Assembly (NCBI GenBank): GCA_965240325.2
Contig: OZ251237.1
Coordinates: 1,054,001-1,118,000 of the forward strand
Source of the DNA: Rebecca billardiae RCC1528
Taxonomy: Eukaryota; Haptophyta
DNA length: 64,000 nucleotides
Direction: 5' to 3'
Shown: positions 11,037 to 23,032 of the stretch, one piece after another
Position numbering within the stretch: the first letter of the stretch is position 1
Layout: each line of letters starts with the position of its first letter
Position numbers and translations under genes: made by a program
The notes under the pieces: model-generated
Database searches by the model: none
Seen by the model: the letters and a program-made list of their open reading frames with translations, nothing else
Told to the model about the DNA's origin: nothing

Positions 11037-12702
11037 TGCCACCGGGCGCTGAGGGGAACTACTCGCAGCCCGGGCCCTGGCCGGGGGCGCGGCCCGCGGC
11101 GGACCCGCGCGGCCGCAGCCCGTGTGGAGACTCACTAGACTGGAGTGGCAGTCAGACAGTCACAGTCAGTGCTCTACGTGCTGATAGGCTGCTCAGTGTG
11201 GCAGACCGTGACTGCTAAATCATCATGGCCCGCGGTGCAGCCTAGAGGGGTTGCCAGAGCCCCAGGCGGCTGGGGCCGCTGGGCCGGGGTGCGTGGCCCA
11301 GGGGCCCCCAGACGGTGGCCCAAACGCAAACTGAAACTATCCTGTGGCTGTAATCCTGTATCCAACTTCCTGTCGTCTTGACTTTGAGATGAGGCCGTCT
11401 CAAACAATTCGGGATGTCAATATTCGCCTGACGAAATGAGCTGGCGGGGTCACGCTGACAAGGTTTATTGCGAAAAAATGTCACATACTGGAGATATACG
11501 ACCTCAATCTCGACGCGATCTCGGCAACATTAGTAGGGGAGATATGATACACGATCTCCAAGGTGATCTCGCTATTTGCACCAGAATCGCACTGACCGTC
11601 TAGATCACATTTTGGCAGTCTGATTCAATTGGCACAGGCGGATTCTGCACCCTGGAATTAAGCCTAAACGAACTTAAACGGACTCAAACCGTTACAAACT
11701 ACCGAGGAGATATTTGGCATATTTCGAGATTTCGGGAGATTGTGTCACTCATCGCAAGTGTAACTGTAACAGTCGGAGCTCTGACGACTGACCCCACTAG
11801 CCCTAGGTGCAGCCCGTGCAGGGCGGAACGCGCTGATCGGCAGCATAGTAACCGTATTTAAACGGTGAAGCCCGCCCGTAGGGACGCGGGCAGCCGCCGG
11901 CACTGCCAGTGACTAACCGCATTGCCACGTTTCATAAATTATATATATTCATCAAAAAGATCTAGCTTTATTGCAAAGGAAAAGGGACGGGGCGGTGCCG
12001 GTGTTTTCCAGGGCGGCTGGAGGAGACCGACGCCACTTTCATTCGATCTTTATTATTTGAGACCCTCTCACAGAGGCCACTTCACCGAAATCCAGGCTGG
12101 GGAGGCTATAAACGCGCTGCACTGGTGGTGATCGATCGAGTAGGCTAATAGTTAGTAATATCCGAGCCTCCGCCCCGCTCCCGGACTGTCCCAGCGGTGG
12201 GGAGGCCACACGGCTACACCGCCACCGTCGGCGACGTACTCATTGCCTGCCGCTGGCATCGGTGCGTCTCTTATATTCTTAGTACTGCCAGACTGTATCT
12301 CGCCTGCCTGAGCTGTGTGCGTCTCTTATTCTGAGTAAAACTGTAGCTCCGGTCTTTCGCCGCTGACAAAACTTTCGAAAACGAAAGTCGCGCCGTGGCG
12401 GACCCGGTGTTCATCACCGCCCGGCGGCGAAAGGGGCGCGGGGCCGGTGGCTCGCGATCCGAAGGGCAGTAGCTCGCGACCTCGCTTGGGCGGCGGCAGC
12501 GGCGCTGTGGCCCGGCGTGTACCATCCGCGCGGCTGTGCGCGATCGCGCGGTCCCGTTCGTCGCCACGCCGCGCGCGACCGTTCACGCCACAGTCTCATC
12601 CGCACTGGCCGATGCACCCCTCGCGCGCCCGCCGCTGCCGACGGTGCACCGCTGGGCGCGCGACCGGATGACGATGACTTGACGATCACACGAGCATTGC
12701 GG
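11037..12702. other. Long AT-richer intergenic region, no gene seen
   Basis: No convincing coding frame. The region contains the second diverged copy (11810-12060) of the repeat noted at 5680-5830, a short shared block ATGGCCCGCGGTGCAG near 11224 (also near 5681), and one clear and one degenerate copy of the short interspersed element (12301-12344 and 12244-12290). Confidence 0.55.
12301..12344 (+). repeat. Interspersed 43-bp element, copy 1
   Basis: Starts CGCCTGCCTGAGC and contains the core TGAGCTGTGTGCGTCTCTTA, then TTCTGAGTAAAACTGT. A degenerate relative lies at 12244-12290. The preceding ACTGTATCT is shared with the copy at 13643. Confidence 0.85.
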
Positions 12703-13383
12703 CTAGCGCTTCTCCTTCAGGCTCAAGGCGATCGCCACAAGAATCGCGGCGACCGCATCCAGCACAACGAGCGCTTGAGGAGGGATACTTCCATGGGACG
12801 CGACCTCGAGCACAGCATCTGCCACAATCTCGAGAATAGCCCCGAGAAGAAGCGGGGCTATCCCAAGCATCCCTGGGGCCACCGGCGGCTGGCTGTAGAC
12901 GCTATAGTGAAAGGCTGCCTCGCCGTACTTCCCGCCGTAGAGCCAGTCGCCAAAGCCAGCGTGGGGGCAGACATCGCCATCGTCGTCCGGCTGCAGGGTG
13001 ACGCGAGTCCCATCCGCCATCCGCAGACTCACGTCACCAAAGGTCGGGGGAATGCACAACTGGACGCAGACCACGTTGCTCTGGTCGCTCTGTGCACCGT
13101 CTTGCTCGGACGACGAAGAGGCGCTCGCGGCTCCCGTTTGGTGAGTGATGTGGAACATGTGCGCATCACTTGGGCAGTCGAACGGAGCGGCGTCCGGCTC
13201 GGCTCCGTTCGCGGGAGGCTCCTTACCGAGGCCGTTCACCCAGGCAAGCTGAATCGTCGAGCTTCCACGGAGGTGCTCATTGAGAGTGAAGCAGAGCAGG
13301 CACCCGGCCACCGTGAGAAGCAGCAACCGGACGTACGGGCCGGCCGCCAGTCGATCGCTGAGCGTCGGCGTTGATGATGACAT
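12703..13383 (-). CDS. Predicted membrane protein, function unknown
   Basis: Single exon, 226 residues, ATG 13381-13383 to TAG 12703-12705. Residues about 19-35 (VRLLLLTVAGCLLCFTLNEH) form a signal anchor. A Cys-containing, probably extracytosolic region follows with CIPPTFGDVSLRMADGTRVT and DDDGDVCPHAGFGDWLYGG. The C-terminus has two hydrophobic helices around GMLGIAPLLLGAILEIVADA and VVLDAVAAILVAIAL and ends in KEKR, a KxKxx-like basic tail that could act as an ER retrieval signal. No family is recognised. Codon use matches neighbouring genes. It lies upstream of and on the same strand as nothing co-directional within 600 bp except the channel gene. Confidence 0.7.
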   Translation of the reverse strand: MSSSTPTLSDRLAAGPYVRLLLLTVAGCLLCFTLNEHLRGSSTIQLAWVNGLGKEPPANGAEPDAAPFDCPSDAHMFHITHQTGAASASSSSEQDGAQSDQSNVVCVQLCIPPTFGDVSLRMADGTRVTLQPDDDGDVCPHAGFGDWLYGGKYGEAAFHYSVYSQPPVAPGMLGIAPLLLGAILEIVADAVLEVASHGSIPPQALVVLDAVAAILVAIALSLKEKR

Positions 13384-13545
13384 CTTGTGCCGATGGACGC
13401 ACTCGCCTCGCCCTCGGACGGAACACGAGCAGACACTTTCGGCCCGAGGGGTTGACGATGCGCTCCGAAGCGTGCGACGAACCGCGCGCGCATATTATTC
13501 ACGCGATTTCACGCGCGCGCATTCGCTCCGGTCACGATTATCCGT

Positions 13546-13588
13546 CGCCTGCCTGAGCAGTGTGTGCGTCTCTTTCTTAGTAAACTGT
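13546..13588 (+). repeat. Interspersed 43-bp element, copy 2
   Basis: CGCCTGCCTGAGC followed by a variant core (AGTGTGTGCGTCTCT) and TTCTTAGTAAACTGT. Confidence 0.85.
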
Positions 13589-13642
13589 ACAGTACCTTAC
13601 TGAGTTACTGGTACTGCTCACCGACTGTCTACTACTGTATCT

Positions 13643-13685
13643 CGCCTGCCTGAGCTGTGTGCGTCTCTTATTCTTAGTAAACTGT
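13643..13685 (+). repeat. Interspersed 43-bp element, copy 3
   Basis: Carries the full core TGAGCTGTGTGCGTCTCTTA and ends TTCTTAGTAAACTGT. It is preceded by ACTGTATCT, as in copy 1, so the repeated unit is longer than 43 bp in these two. Confidence 0.9.
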
Positions 13686-13780
13686 TGATGAATCAGCATG
13701 AATACACGCTGCGGAGCGGGCGCCGCTGCGGAACGGACAGCGTCTCCGAGCCCGCGCGCGCCGATGGCCGATGGCCATGC

Positions 13781-16700
13781 TTATAATTTGCTTGGCGCCG
13801 AGTCCGAGCGCGACGGCCTGGGCGACGTCTCCGCTGAGCGCGACGGCTGCTTCCCCCGGAACGTCGCCTCGCACAAGGCCTCGAGGTGCTTGGAGCCTTC
13901 CTTCTCGTGCGCACCGACCAGCTCGCTCAGCTGCAGCGCGGGGCGCGCGCGAGCGCGCGCGGGGTGTGTGTTTGTGTCAAAGGCGTGTGAGGGATGGGGC
14001 GCGGCTGGCGTGGCGCGGCGCGTCGCGCCGCGCGCGCGCGCACATGCTCCTTGGCCTTGGCCATCGCGGGCTTGCTGCGCGCGTCGGCGTCCTGCGCCCA
14101 CGAGTCGAGCGCGGGCGCGACGACGCGCACCGCCTCGGCCTGCCACGCGTAGTGCTCGTCGGCGAAGGCGCGCAGCTCATCCCACAGCTCGGGCATCTCG
14201 TCGGCAAGCACCGCGCCCTTCGCGCGCTGCAGCGCGATCGCCTCGTCCAGCCTCGACTTGAGCCGCGCGGCCGCCTCGCCCTCGCGCTGCACCCAGCCAG
14301 CGACCGCGCGCACGCGCGCGAGCAGCTGCGCGCGCGCCTGCGTGTGCGCGCCCATCTGCGCGAGCTCGCGCTCTTCCGGGCTGGGCTCGGGCGCGGCGCC
14401 CGGCGGCGCCTCGCCCGGCGCCGCCTCCGCCGCCAGCCGCGCGCGCCCGCGGCCCGGCACGCCGCCAAACGATCGGATGAGCGTCGCGATCACGGGCGCG
14501 GCCTCATCCTCGACGCGCGTCGCCTCATCCAGCGGTGTCTCGCCAAAGACGGACTCGGCGCTCGCCTCGACGGCGGGCGCGCGGAGCAGGAGCGAGACGG
14601 CGGGCTCGTTGCGGCACGCCGCCGCCACGTGCAGCGCCGTGCGCCGCAGCGAGTCCGTCGCGTTCACGCTGCAGCCGTACCTGAGCAGCCGGCTGAGGTG
14701 CTCCACGTCGTCGCGCGCGGCCGCAGCGCACAGCTGGCTCGCCGCGTCGAACGCCGAGCCGAGCGCCGCGCCGCGCGCGACGAGCGCGTCGGCGCAGCGG
14801 TCGTGGCGGAAGCGCACGGCGAGCGCGAGCGGCGTCGCGCCGCGCTCGTCCTCCGCGCTCGCGTCCGCGCCGCGCTCGAGCAGCTGCTCGAGCATGCCGT
14901 GCCGCCCGTGCGATGCGGCCACGTGCAGCGCGGTGCGGCCGTGCGGGTCGGCGGAGCCCACCGGGTTCTCGCGCTCGATGAGCAGCCGGAGCTCGGCGTC
15001 GTCGCCGTCCGAGACGGCCTTGCACAGGTGCTCGTACGGCGCGCACGTGCACAGGTGCGACACGTTCCGCCCCTGCCGCGCGCCGAGCTTCTTGAGCGCG
15101 GCCACCGCGTCCGAGTGTCCGAGGATGAGCGCGTCGGTCAGCGGCGTGCGCCCACGCGAGTCCTCAGCATTCACGTTGGCGCGCGCGGCGACGAGGAGGC
15201 GGACGAGCTTGACGTTGCCGCCGCACGCCGCGAGGTGGAGCGCCGTGCGCCCCAGCCCGTCCGTCGCGTTCACGTCGATGCTCGTACCGAGCACCAGCCG
15301 GCGCGCCTTTGCGTGCTCCCCCTTTGCGCACGCCCAGCAGAGGCGCGCGTGGTGTGCGCGCAGCCGCGTGCGCCGCGCCATGCTGAGCACCTGCGCGCGC
15401 GACGCACACCGGGGGGTGGCGCGGGCCGCGGCGGCGCGGCGGGGGCGCGTGCTCAGCCGCGCCGAGCGTTGTGTGCGCTCAGCCGGCTCGCGCGCCGCCG
15501 CGCACGGGCGCATGCGCATGGCACCTCGGCGCGCGCCGTGCGCAGGCGCGCGCGCAACGGGCCGCGCCGACGCGTGCGGGGCCACGCTCGAGGCGCGCGC
15601 GCGCGCGCACGTTGTGGACCGAGTACACGGCCTCGCTCTCGCCCAGATCGGAGCGGTGGCTGCGGTGGCTCGAGTGGCCCGCCTCCGACCCGACGGTGGA
15701 GGCGATGATGCCCGAGTGCGCGCCCGACGTGACGCTGCTCGCCCTCGAGCGGCCCGAGCGCGCGCTGCCTGGGGCTGCGCGCGCGCGGCGGCGCGGCGGA
15801 GGGCAGCGGAGCGGGGCGCACGCGAGCGTGGGCGGGGGCGGCGGGGTGCGTACGCGGCAGTGGCGCGCAACCGCGCGTTCGGGCGCGCGCGCGCTTGCGC
15901 ACCGTGGCCCTCGTCGAACGTGCGCATCGCGTTCTCCATGATGAAGTCCTCCATCGAGGGGAACGCCTTGAGGAGCTCGCGGTACGCACCCTGGCCGAGG
16001 CTGAAGACCGTGCAGCTGCCCGCGCGGCCGACGCGCGCGCTCTCGATGTGGCGGATTGCGAACGCGAAGGGCACGTCGCCGAGCGTCGCGCCGCGCGCCT
16101 TCACCTCGACCGGCATGTCCTCCGACTCGGCGAAGACGTCGATCGTGCCGGACGCGACGAGCAGCAGCTCGCTGCACACGTCGCCCGCGCGGTACACCCG
16201 CGCCTCCGCGTCGATCACGCGCTCCGCCAGCATGGCCGCCAGCCGGTCCAGGAAGCCGGTCGCGCAGTCTCGGAAGAGCGGCGCCGCGCCGACGAGCGGG
16301 CGGCTGGTGGTGGCGGCGACGTCCATCTGCAGCGCGATGGGCAGCTGCGAGTAGATGTTCTCCGAGGAGACGGCGGAGAGCGAGGCGGTCGCCTGGATGC
16401 GCTGCACAAAGTAGCCCACCAGCCGCGCCTTCGTCTCGGGCGCGACGCGCAGGTGCCGGATGTACGCGTGCACGAGCTCGAGGGCAGCGCGCTTCGCGAC
16501 GATGTCGTCGTCGTGCCGCATCACGATCCCCGAGACGCCGCCCACCGTCCACGCATACAGCACCAGCTGCGCGCCGAGCACGGCCAGGACGTAGAGCAGC
16601 TCGGGCACGGTGGCGGGCAGCTCGAACACGCCCATCGTGAGCCAGCGCATGAAGGAGCGCGTGTACCGCGCGAACACGTCGTCAGCCGCCGGCTCGTGCT

Positions 16701-19700
16701 CGTCGTGGAACCCGTCGACGCGCGCGAAATCCTCCTCGTACTTGTCGCCCATCGGATGCTCCCACTCGAGCAGCAGCTCGCGCGGGCGCGAGCGGCTCGT
16801 GACCATCTCCCACGCGCACGCGAGCACGTGCGTCGCGCAGAGCATCGGCACGAGCCGCATCCCGATGTTGGCGGGCACGTTGCGCTTGCCCACCGCGCGC
16901 TCGAGCCCGGCCCACGCCGCGCGCACGTACCGCAGGTTGACGAGCCGGAACGCGCGCACGCCCGTCGTGACGAGCGCGGACGCGCCGATCGCGCGCGCGA
17001 TCGAGTCCTGCGGCCACGCGCCGACGAGGTCGAGCACAAAGTCGCCCTTGAGGTAGTGCGCGCGCACGGCGGCCGGCGCGCGCACCTCGACCGACTCCGC
17101 GCTCACGAAGCTCACCACAAAGCGCAGGCACAGTCGGAGCAGGCACCACAGGCTGATCGCGAGGTTGAGCGCGTCGAGCCGCGCGCGGAGCTCGCGCACG
17201 GCCGGCGCGCGCCACAGCGCCTCCGGCTGTAGCACGACGAAGCCGAGCTCGAGGGGGAGCAGAAAGAAGTCAGCGACCGCCGCACACACGAAGAGGCCGT
17301 GCATGAGCCGCCACGGCGCGGAACGCACGCTCAGCACGTACCACGCGCCGCCGTCGGCCGCGCCCGCGAGCTCGACCGCGGCGCTGCCGCCGCGCGCCAG
17401 GGCTGGCTGCGCGCGCCGCCCGGCGCCCGCCTCTCCCGCGTGCGCCGCGCTCAGCCGCTCGAGCAGCTGCGCCCACGTACACGCCTCCTCTGCCCCGAGC
17501 GGCTCGTCGGGCGCCGCGGCCAACGGCGCAGCGTCCTCCTCCTGCTCGTCCTCTGCGCGGTGGTGACAAACGCCGAGCGCGTCCATCGCCCAGCGGCGGC
17601 AGTCGTCGGCGCCCACGCCGTGCGGCAGCGTGAGCACCTGCCTGGCGATGCTCACAAACGCGCGCCAGTCGACCGCGCTGTCGGCGCGGAGCCGCTCCGA
17701 GCCGAGCCGCTGCTCGATGGCGCGGGCAAGCGCGCTCGTCGCCCCAGGCGTGGAAAGGTCACGCGCGAGCGCCTCGCGCGGGCTCGTGGGCGCGTGCCGC
17801 CCGTGCTGATGCTCCTCGGCGGCGGCGGAGGCGTCGGGCCCGGCGCCGCCGCCCGCGCCGCCGCCCGCGCCGCCGCTCCCGCCGCCGCCGCCGCCCAGGC
17901 CCACCAGGCTGTTGAGCTGCTCGACCGCGCTGCGCCGCCTGTGCGCGTGCGCCGCGCCATGCTCCTCGTCGGCAGCGGCCGATGCCGCGCCCCCGCCGCC
18001 GCCGCCGCTGCGCCGCGCCTCGAGGCCGAGCTGCGGCACGCGCGGCGCGGCCGGCCCGCTCGAGCCGGCCGGCGCGCGCTCGGACGACGCCGAGTGTGAG
18101 CCGTCGTCCGCGTCGCCGCCCTCCGCCTCCTCCTGCTCGTCCTGCAGGATCCACGACGAGAGCGCAATGAAGAACTGGGGTGCGCCCAGCCGTGCGTCGC
18201 CGCGCGCGCGCCGCCGCGCGATCAGGCCTGCCATGCCCGCAGGCAGCGCGGCGCCGCTGCTGCGACGGCGGCCCGCGCGCGGCGCCGCGCCCTGGCCATC
18301 GCTCGCGCCGCGCAGCGCGTCGAGCGGGCCCGGCCGCAGCGGCGCGACGAGCGCCGCCGACGCGCCCTCGCGCTCAGCGCCGCCGTCCGCGGCCGGCGCG
18401 CGCCGGTCGCCGTCGTCGCCGACGGCCGGCGTCGCCGCCGAGAGCGTGTACGCCGCATCGACCATGAAGCTCACCAGCGGCGCGATCTCGCCCTGATCTC
18501 CCACGCGCTGCCGGCTGAGCCACTGCATGTCGCGCACGCGCACCGCGCCCGCGCGCCGCCGGTCGAAAAGCGTGAAGAGCTCGAGCAGGATGTGCGCAGC
18601 CATGCTTACACTCTCGAGCGTCTGCGCGCGCGCGCGCGCGCGCGCCGCCTCGCGCGAGCCGTCGTGCGCGCCGGCGGGCGAGAGCTGGCGCGCGCCCGGG
18701 CCGTGCGAGCGCTGGACGGCGGATGGGAGCCGAAGGCGGCGCCGGGCTTGCGTCGCCGGCGACGAGCCGTCCGGCTCGGCGGGCACCGCCGCCGCCGCTG
18801 CGCACGACTGCTCGGGCGCTGCGCCGCTCGGAGCGCGCGGCCGGCTGCCGCCGCCGCTACTCTCGCCTTCGCTCCCCCCACTGCGCCCGGCGGACGGCGC
18901 TTGGCCGCCGCCGTCCGCCGCGCCGCCGCCCTCCGCTCCCGCGCCGTGTAGCGCACCTGCCGCGGCGTGCTGGTGCCGCGCGGCAAGCTCCGACACGAAC
19001 GTGCGCGAGCAGAAGACGACCACATGGCCCAGCTCCGAGAGGTACACCGGCGCCTCCTCCTCCGCGTCCTCGTCCTCCTCCTGCTCCTCGGTCTTGGCCG
19101 TGGGCTTCTTCGCGCCCTCCTCCGACGCGCCGACGCCCGTCGCCGCCTCCGCCTCCGTCGGCCCCTCGTCCGCGGCGAGCACGCGCAGCTGCCGCTGCAG
19201 CGCGCTTACGCGCGCGCGCTGCGCGCGCAGCAGCCGGTCCTCGCCTCTGGCGCGCACGAGCTCGGCGACGGTGGCGCCGACGTCCGAGGCGGTGCGCAGC
19301 AGGCCGCTCGACACGACGCGCGCCGGGCCGCGCAGCTCGCGCTCGGCCGCCGCGGAAGCCTCGATGCGCGCGCGCGCGCCACCCTCCGCTTCGGGGTCCG
19401 TCGTCTGCCGCCGCGCCGGCGGCTCGCGAGCGCCGCCACCGCCGCCACCGCCCGCGCCGCCGCCCAGCATCTCGTGCAGCGTCTCGAAGATCTCGCGCAC
19501 GACGGTCTCGACCGTCGCGTCGTCCAGCTCGAGCTCGTCGGCGAGCAGCGTGCGCAGTGCCGTCGTCTCGAGCTCGTGCCGGCACTGCGCGGCCTCGAAG
19601 CGGCCCGGCGCGAGCGCGGCGCGGAAGAGCGCGCGCAGCCGCACGAGCCCGCTCTCCGCCTGCGGCAGCAGCAGCATCGCGCGGAGGAAGTGCTGGTGGA

Positions 19701-22700
19701 AGGCCGCGCCGTGCGGCGCGGCGCCCGGCCCGGCGTGCGCCGCGCCGGCGGCGCGGTGTGCGCCCGCCGCGCCCTCGCCGCCGCGAAGCAGCACCGCCTC
19801 GCCCTCCTCCTCCTCCTCCTCCTCCTCCGACGAGCCGTCGGAGCCGTGCGTGTCGTCCTCCTCGTCCACGCCGTACTCGCTCACCCACACGTCCGCCTGC
19901 CGGCGCAGCGTGCGGTAGATCGCGCCGTGCGAGCGGCCGAGCGCCTTGAGCTCGCGGAGCAGTGCGACGAGCGAGCCGCCGATCTCGATCTCGAGCGCCT
20001 TGAGGCTCTCCTGTTCGTCCAGCCGGCGCGTGATGCGCTCGCGGATCGCGTCGGTGAGGCCGAGGATGTCGCGCGCGTGCGCGGCGGCGAGCGCGCCGCC
20101 GAGCCGCGCGCCGTCGGCCTCGGCCCACGCCGGCGGCAGCGTGGCGCCGCCCACGTGCGTCAGGATGGCCGCCGTCGCCGTGTCGCCCGCCTCGAGCGCG
20201 TGCACGAGCGCCGTGCGCCCCCAGCGGTCGGCGCAGCGCACGCTCGCCATCGAGGCGACGAGCAGCTGCACAGCCGTCTGCGAGCTGCTCCGCACCGCGA
20301 GGTGCAGCGCGGTGAGCCCGGAATAGTCCGGCGCGTCGAGCTGCTTGCGCCCCACCTCAACGAGCAGCTTGAGCTCGTCCACGTCGCCGCGCGCCGCGGC
20401 GGCGCGCAGCCGCTCAGCCAGCTCGTCGGCCGAGGGCGTGGCGGACCACTTGAAGAGCAGCCGCGCGAGCATCGAGTGGCCTCGCGCGATCGCGTCGTCG
20501 AGCGGCGTGCGGCCGTACACATCGGTCGCGCCTGCGTCCGCCAGGCTGCTCAGCAGCCACGACGCGAGGCGCACGTCGCCCGAGGTCGCGGCCACGTGCA
20601 GCACCGTCCGCCCGTCGTAGTTGCGAACGTTCAGCTCGACGCCGTGCGAGATGAGCATGGCGAGCTGGTCGGTGTCGCCGTGCCACGCGGCCTCGAACAT
20701 GCGCGAGGCGGCGTGCTCGAAGACGAGCACGCCACCGTGCTGCGCGAGCACCTCCGCCACGCGCTGGTGCTTGCTGTTCACCGCCTCGCGCATCGGCGTC
20801 GTGCCAAAGCGGCTGAGCGCGCGAGCACGCGCGGGCGGGCGGGCGGGCGGCGCAGAGAGCGGGGCGAGGTTGAGTGAGGCGCGGGTGGGGCGGGAGCAAG
20901 CGCGCGCCGCGAGGAGGGCGGGCTCGAGAGAGGCCGGCGCCGCGTGGCAGCACACTGCCGAGGTGCTCGCGCGCGCGGTGGCGCACGCGCCGCACTCACT
21001 CCTTGATGTTGACGTCGGCGCCGAGCTCGCAGAGCGCCTCCACGATCAGCGTGCTGCCGAGCCGGCACGCGAGGTGCAGCGCCGTGCGCCCGTCGTACGA
21101 GCCGCCGTTCACGTCGAAGCCGCGCGCGACGATGGCTCGCACGCCGTCCGCGTCCGCGCTCTCGACCGCGTGCATGAAGCGCGCGTGCTGGTCCTCCTTG
21201 GTCTCGACGATCGCCGCGCGCACCGCCTCGCGCAGGGCGTCGAACTCGCGCCGCTCGTCCTCGTCCATCGTGGCGGCGACGTCGGCGATCCCGGCGGTGG
21301 GCGCGCAGTCCTCGCCGTTGCCGTCGAGGCCGAAGCGGCGCAGCACGGTGCCGAGCACCACGCGCGCCTGCTCGGGGAACGCCGTCAGCACCTCGTCGTA
21401 CGCCTTGGACGAGAGCGCCGCGAGCGTCGCCTCGGCGGTGGGCGAGGTGGCGACAGTGACCGGCTGCGGGAAGCCGACGAAGAAGGGCGCCTCGCCCACC
21501 ACCTGCCCGGGGCCGATGTCGGCGCGCACGTGGCCGACCACCGCGTCGCCCTTCTGCACGACCAGCGACCCCGAGAGGCACCAGAGCAGGTCGGTCGCGC
21601 CGTCGCCGCGCTTGAAGATCACCTGCCCGGGCATCGCGTGCCACTCGCGCAGGAAGAGGCACACGTAGTCAACAAACTGGCGCTCCGTGCCGTGGAACAC
21701 CCACGCGGCGGCGACGTGGCGCGAGTACTGCTCGACCGCCACCTCGGTGCGCAGCGAGAGCGGCATCTGCCCGAAGATCCGCGCCGCCACGCTCGACACC
21801 TTGCGGTGCTGGAACTCAAAGTGCGCGCGCAGCCGCGTGCTTAGCTCGAGCGGCAGGTTGCGCTCGGACGAGTACTGCTCGACGGCCTTCATCAGCTCCT
21901 GGAAGTGCACGGTGGACTCGTCCGTGCGCGCGATGTAGTGGAAGAGCGTGCCGAGCACGAACGCGTAGTACACGGTCGCCGAGAGCGCGACGATCACCGC
22001 GACGACCATCTCGGCGTGCCGGTCGACGATGAGCTGCCCGTACCCCGTACGCGAGAGCCCGGCCCACGAGAGGTAGAGCGCCACGAGGTACGTACTCCAG
22101 CCGTGGACGAGGTTGTCCACGTCGAAGTGCTCGTGGTCGCCGATGACCTCCGCGGCGTACCACCACGCGCACGCGAGGTAGTGCGGCACCGAGAGCACGA
22201 CCAGCAAGAACTTGAAGAGCGCCACGAACCGGATGTCCGAGTTCATGTCGTCCGAGAGGTAGCGCACGAGCGCCATCAGCTGGAAGATGCGCGGCAGCCG
22301 CAGCAGCTGCACGACCTTGAAGGGCACGATCGCGTGCGTTGGCGTTGCGATGTAGACGAATCGCGTGCCGTGCAGCGCCATGATGGCGGCGAGGTCGAGG
22401 CTGCACCGGGCGGCGAGCTGCCTGCGCCGCTGCCGCGCGCGCCAGTCGGTCAGCGCGGGCGTGCCGTCGGCCTCGCCCTCTGCGCCGCCGCCGCCGCCCT
22501 CGCCCTTGGACGCTTCGCCCTGCCCCCAGAGCAGCGACCACATCTCGCCCATCCGGAACGCGTCCACGAAGACGTCGAGCACGACGGCGAGCCGCTGGTC
22601 CAGCACGGCGAGCGGCATGACGACGCGCATGGGGATCGCCAAGACCTCGTACGTCATGCCGGGGATCGCGAACGCGATGTAAAGCTTGTGCAGCAAGGCA

Positions 22701-23032
22701 GCGCGGCGCTGCTCGCGCTGCGCCTCAGCCTCGCGCTGGGCGTCGTCCTTGGCGGCAGAGTCGTCCATGTAGGCCACAATCGTCGGCCATTTCACGTGCC
22801 GTCGGCCCGCACCGGGCCGCGGCTCGACGCGGTGGCGGAGAATGGGCTTCAGCTTGCCGCGCGCGTCGGCATGCCGGCCCGCGAGGGTGCGCGAGACGAC
22901 GCGCCGCGCAGCGTGGAGCGTGCGGCGTGCGGACCCACCGCTCGCCTTCACCTCGACCGCACCATCGGTCTCGTCACCATCGCCGCCGCCGGCCGACGTC
23001 GAGATTTCGTGCACGTTAGGGTGGCGTGGCAT
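13781..23032 (-). CDS. Double-module cyclic-nucleotide-gated-type ion channel with ankyrin repeats
   Basis: Five minus-strand exons join exactly in frame: 23032-21000, 20812-15903, 15768-15611, 15390-14044 and 13930-13781, giving about 2865 residues. Module 1 (exon 1) has transmembrane helices, an S4-like RLPRIFQLMALVRYL, pore signature TGYGQL (329-334), a cyclic-nucleotide-binding fold (about 465-575) and the first ankyrin repeat. The intron splits an ankyrin repeat (GADVNIK / RFGTTPMREAV), so both halves belong to one transcript. Ankyrins run to about 900. A long Ala/Glu/Gly-rich linker follows. Module 2 starts near 1848 with an S4-like VRAFRLVNLRYVRAAW, a pore helix without GYG (near 2071) and a second binding fold (about 2219). 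Exon 4 adds more ankyrins; the last exon ends SAPSKL. The EAG/AKT-like family is clear, but ion selectivity and ligand are not. Confidence 0.85.

Larger units (their letters stand above)
13384..13780. other. Spacer with two interspersed-element copies
   Basis: Between the 5' end of the 13383 gene and the 3' end of the channel gene. It contains element copies at 13546-13588 and 13643-13685 in direct orientation. No ORF is supported. Confidence 0.7.

Noticed and set aside
13927-20955. Reading the 2342-residue minus frame as one uninterrupted exon
   Set aside because: Sequence between 15902-15769, 15610-15391 and past 14043 turns into Arg/Ala/Pro repeats flanked by GTGCG and GCAG; removing those segments restores conserved ankyrin sequence and exact phase.
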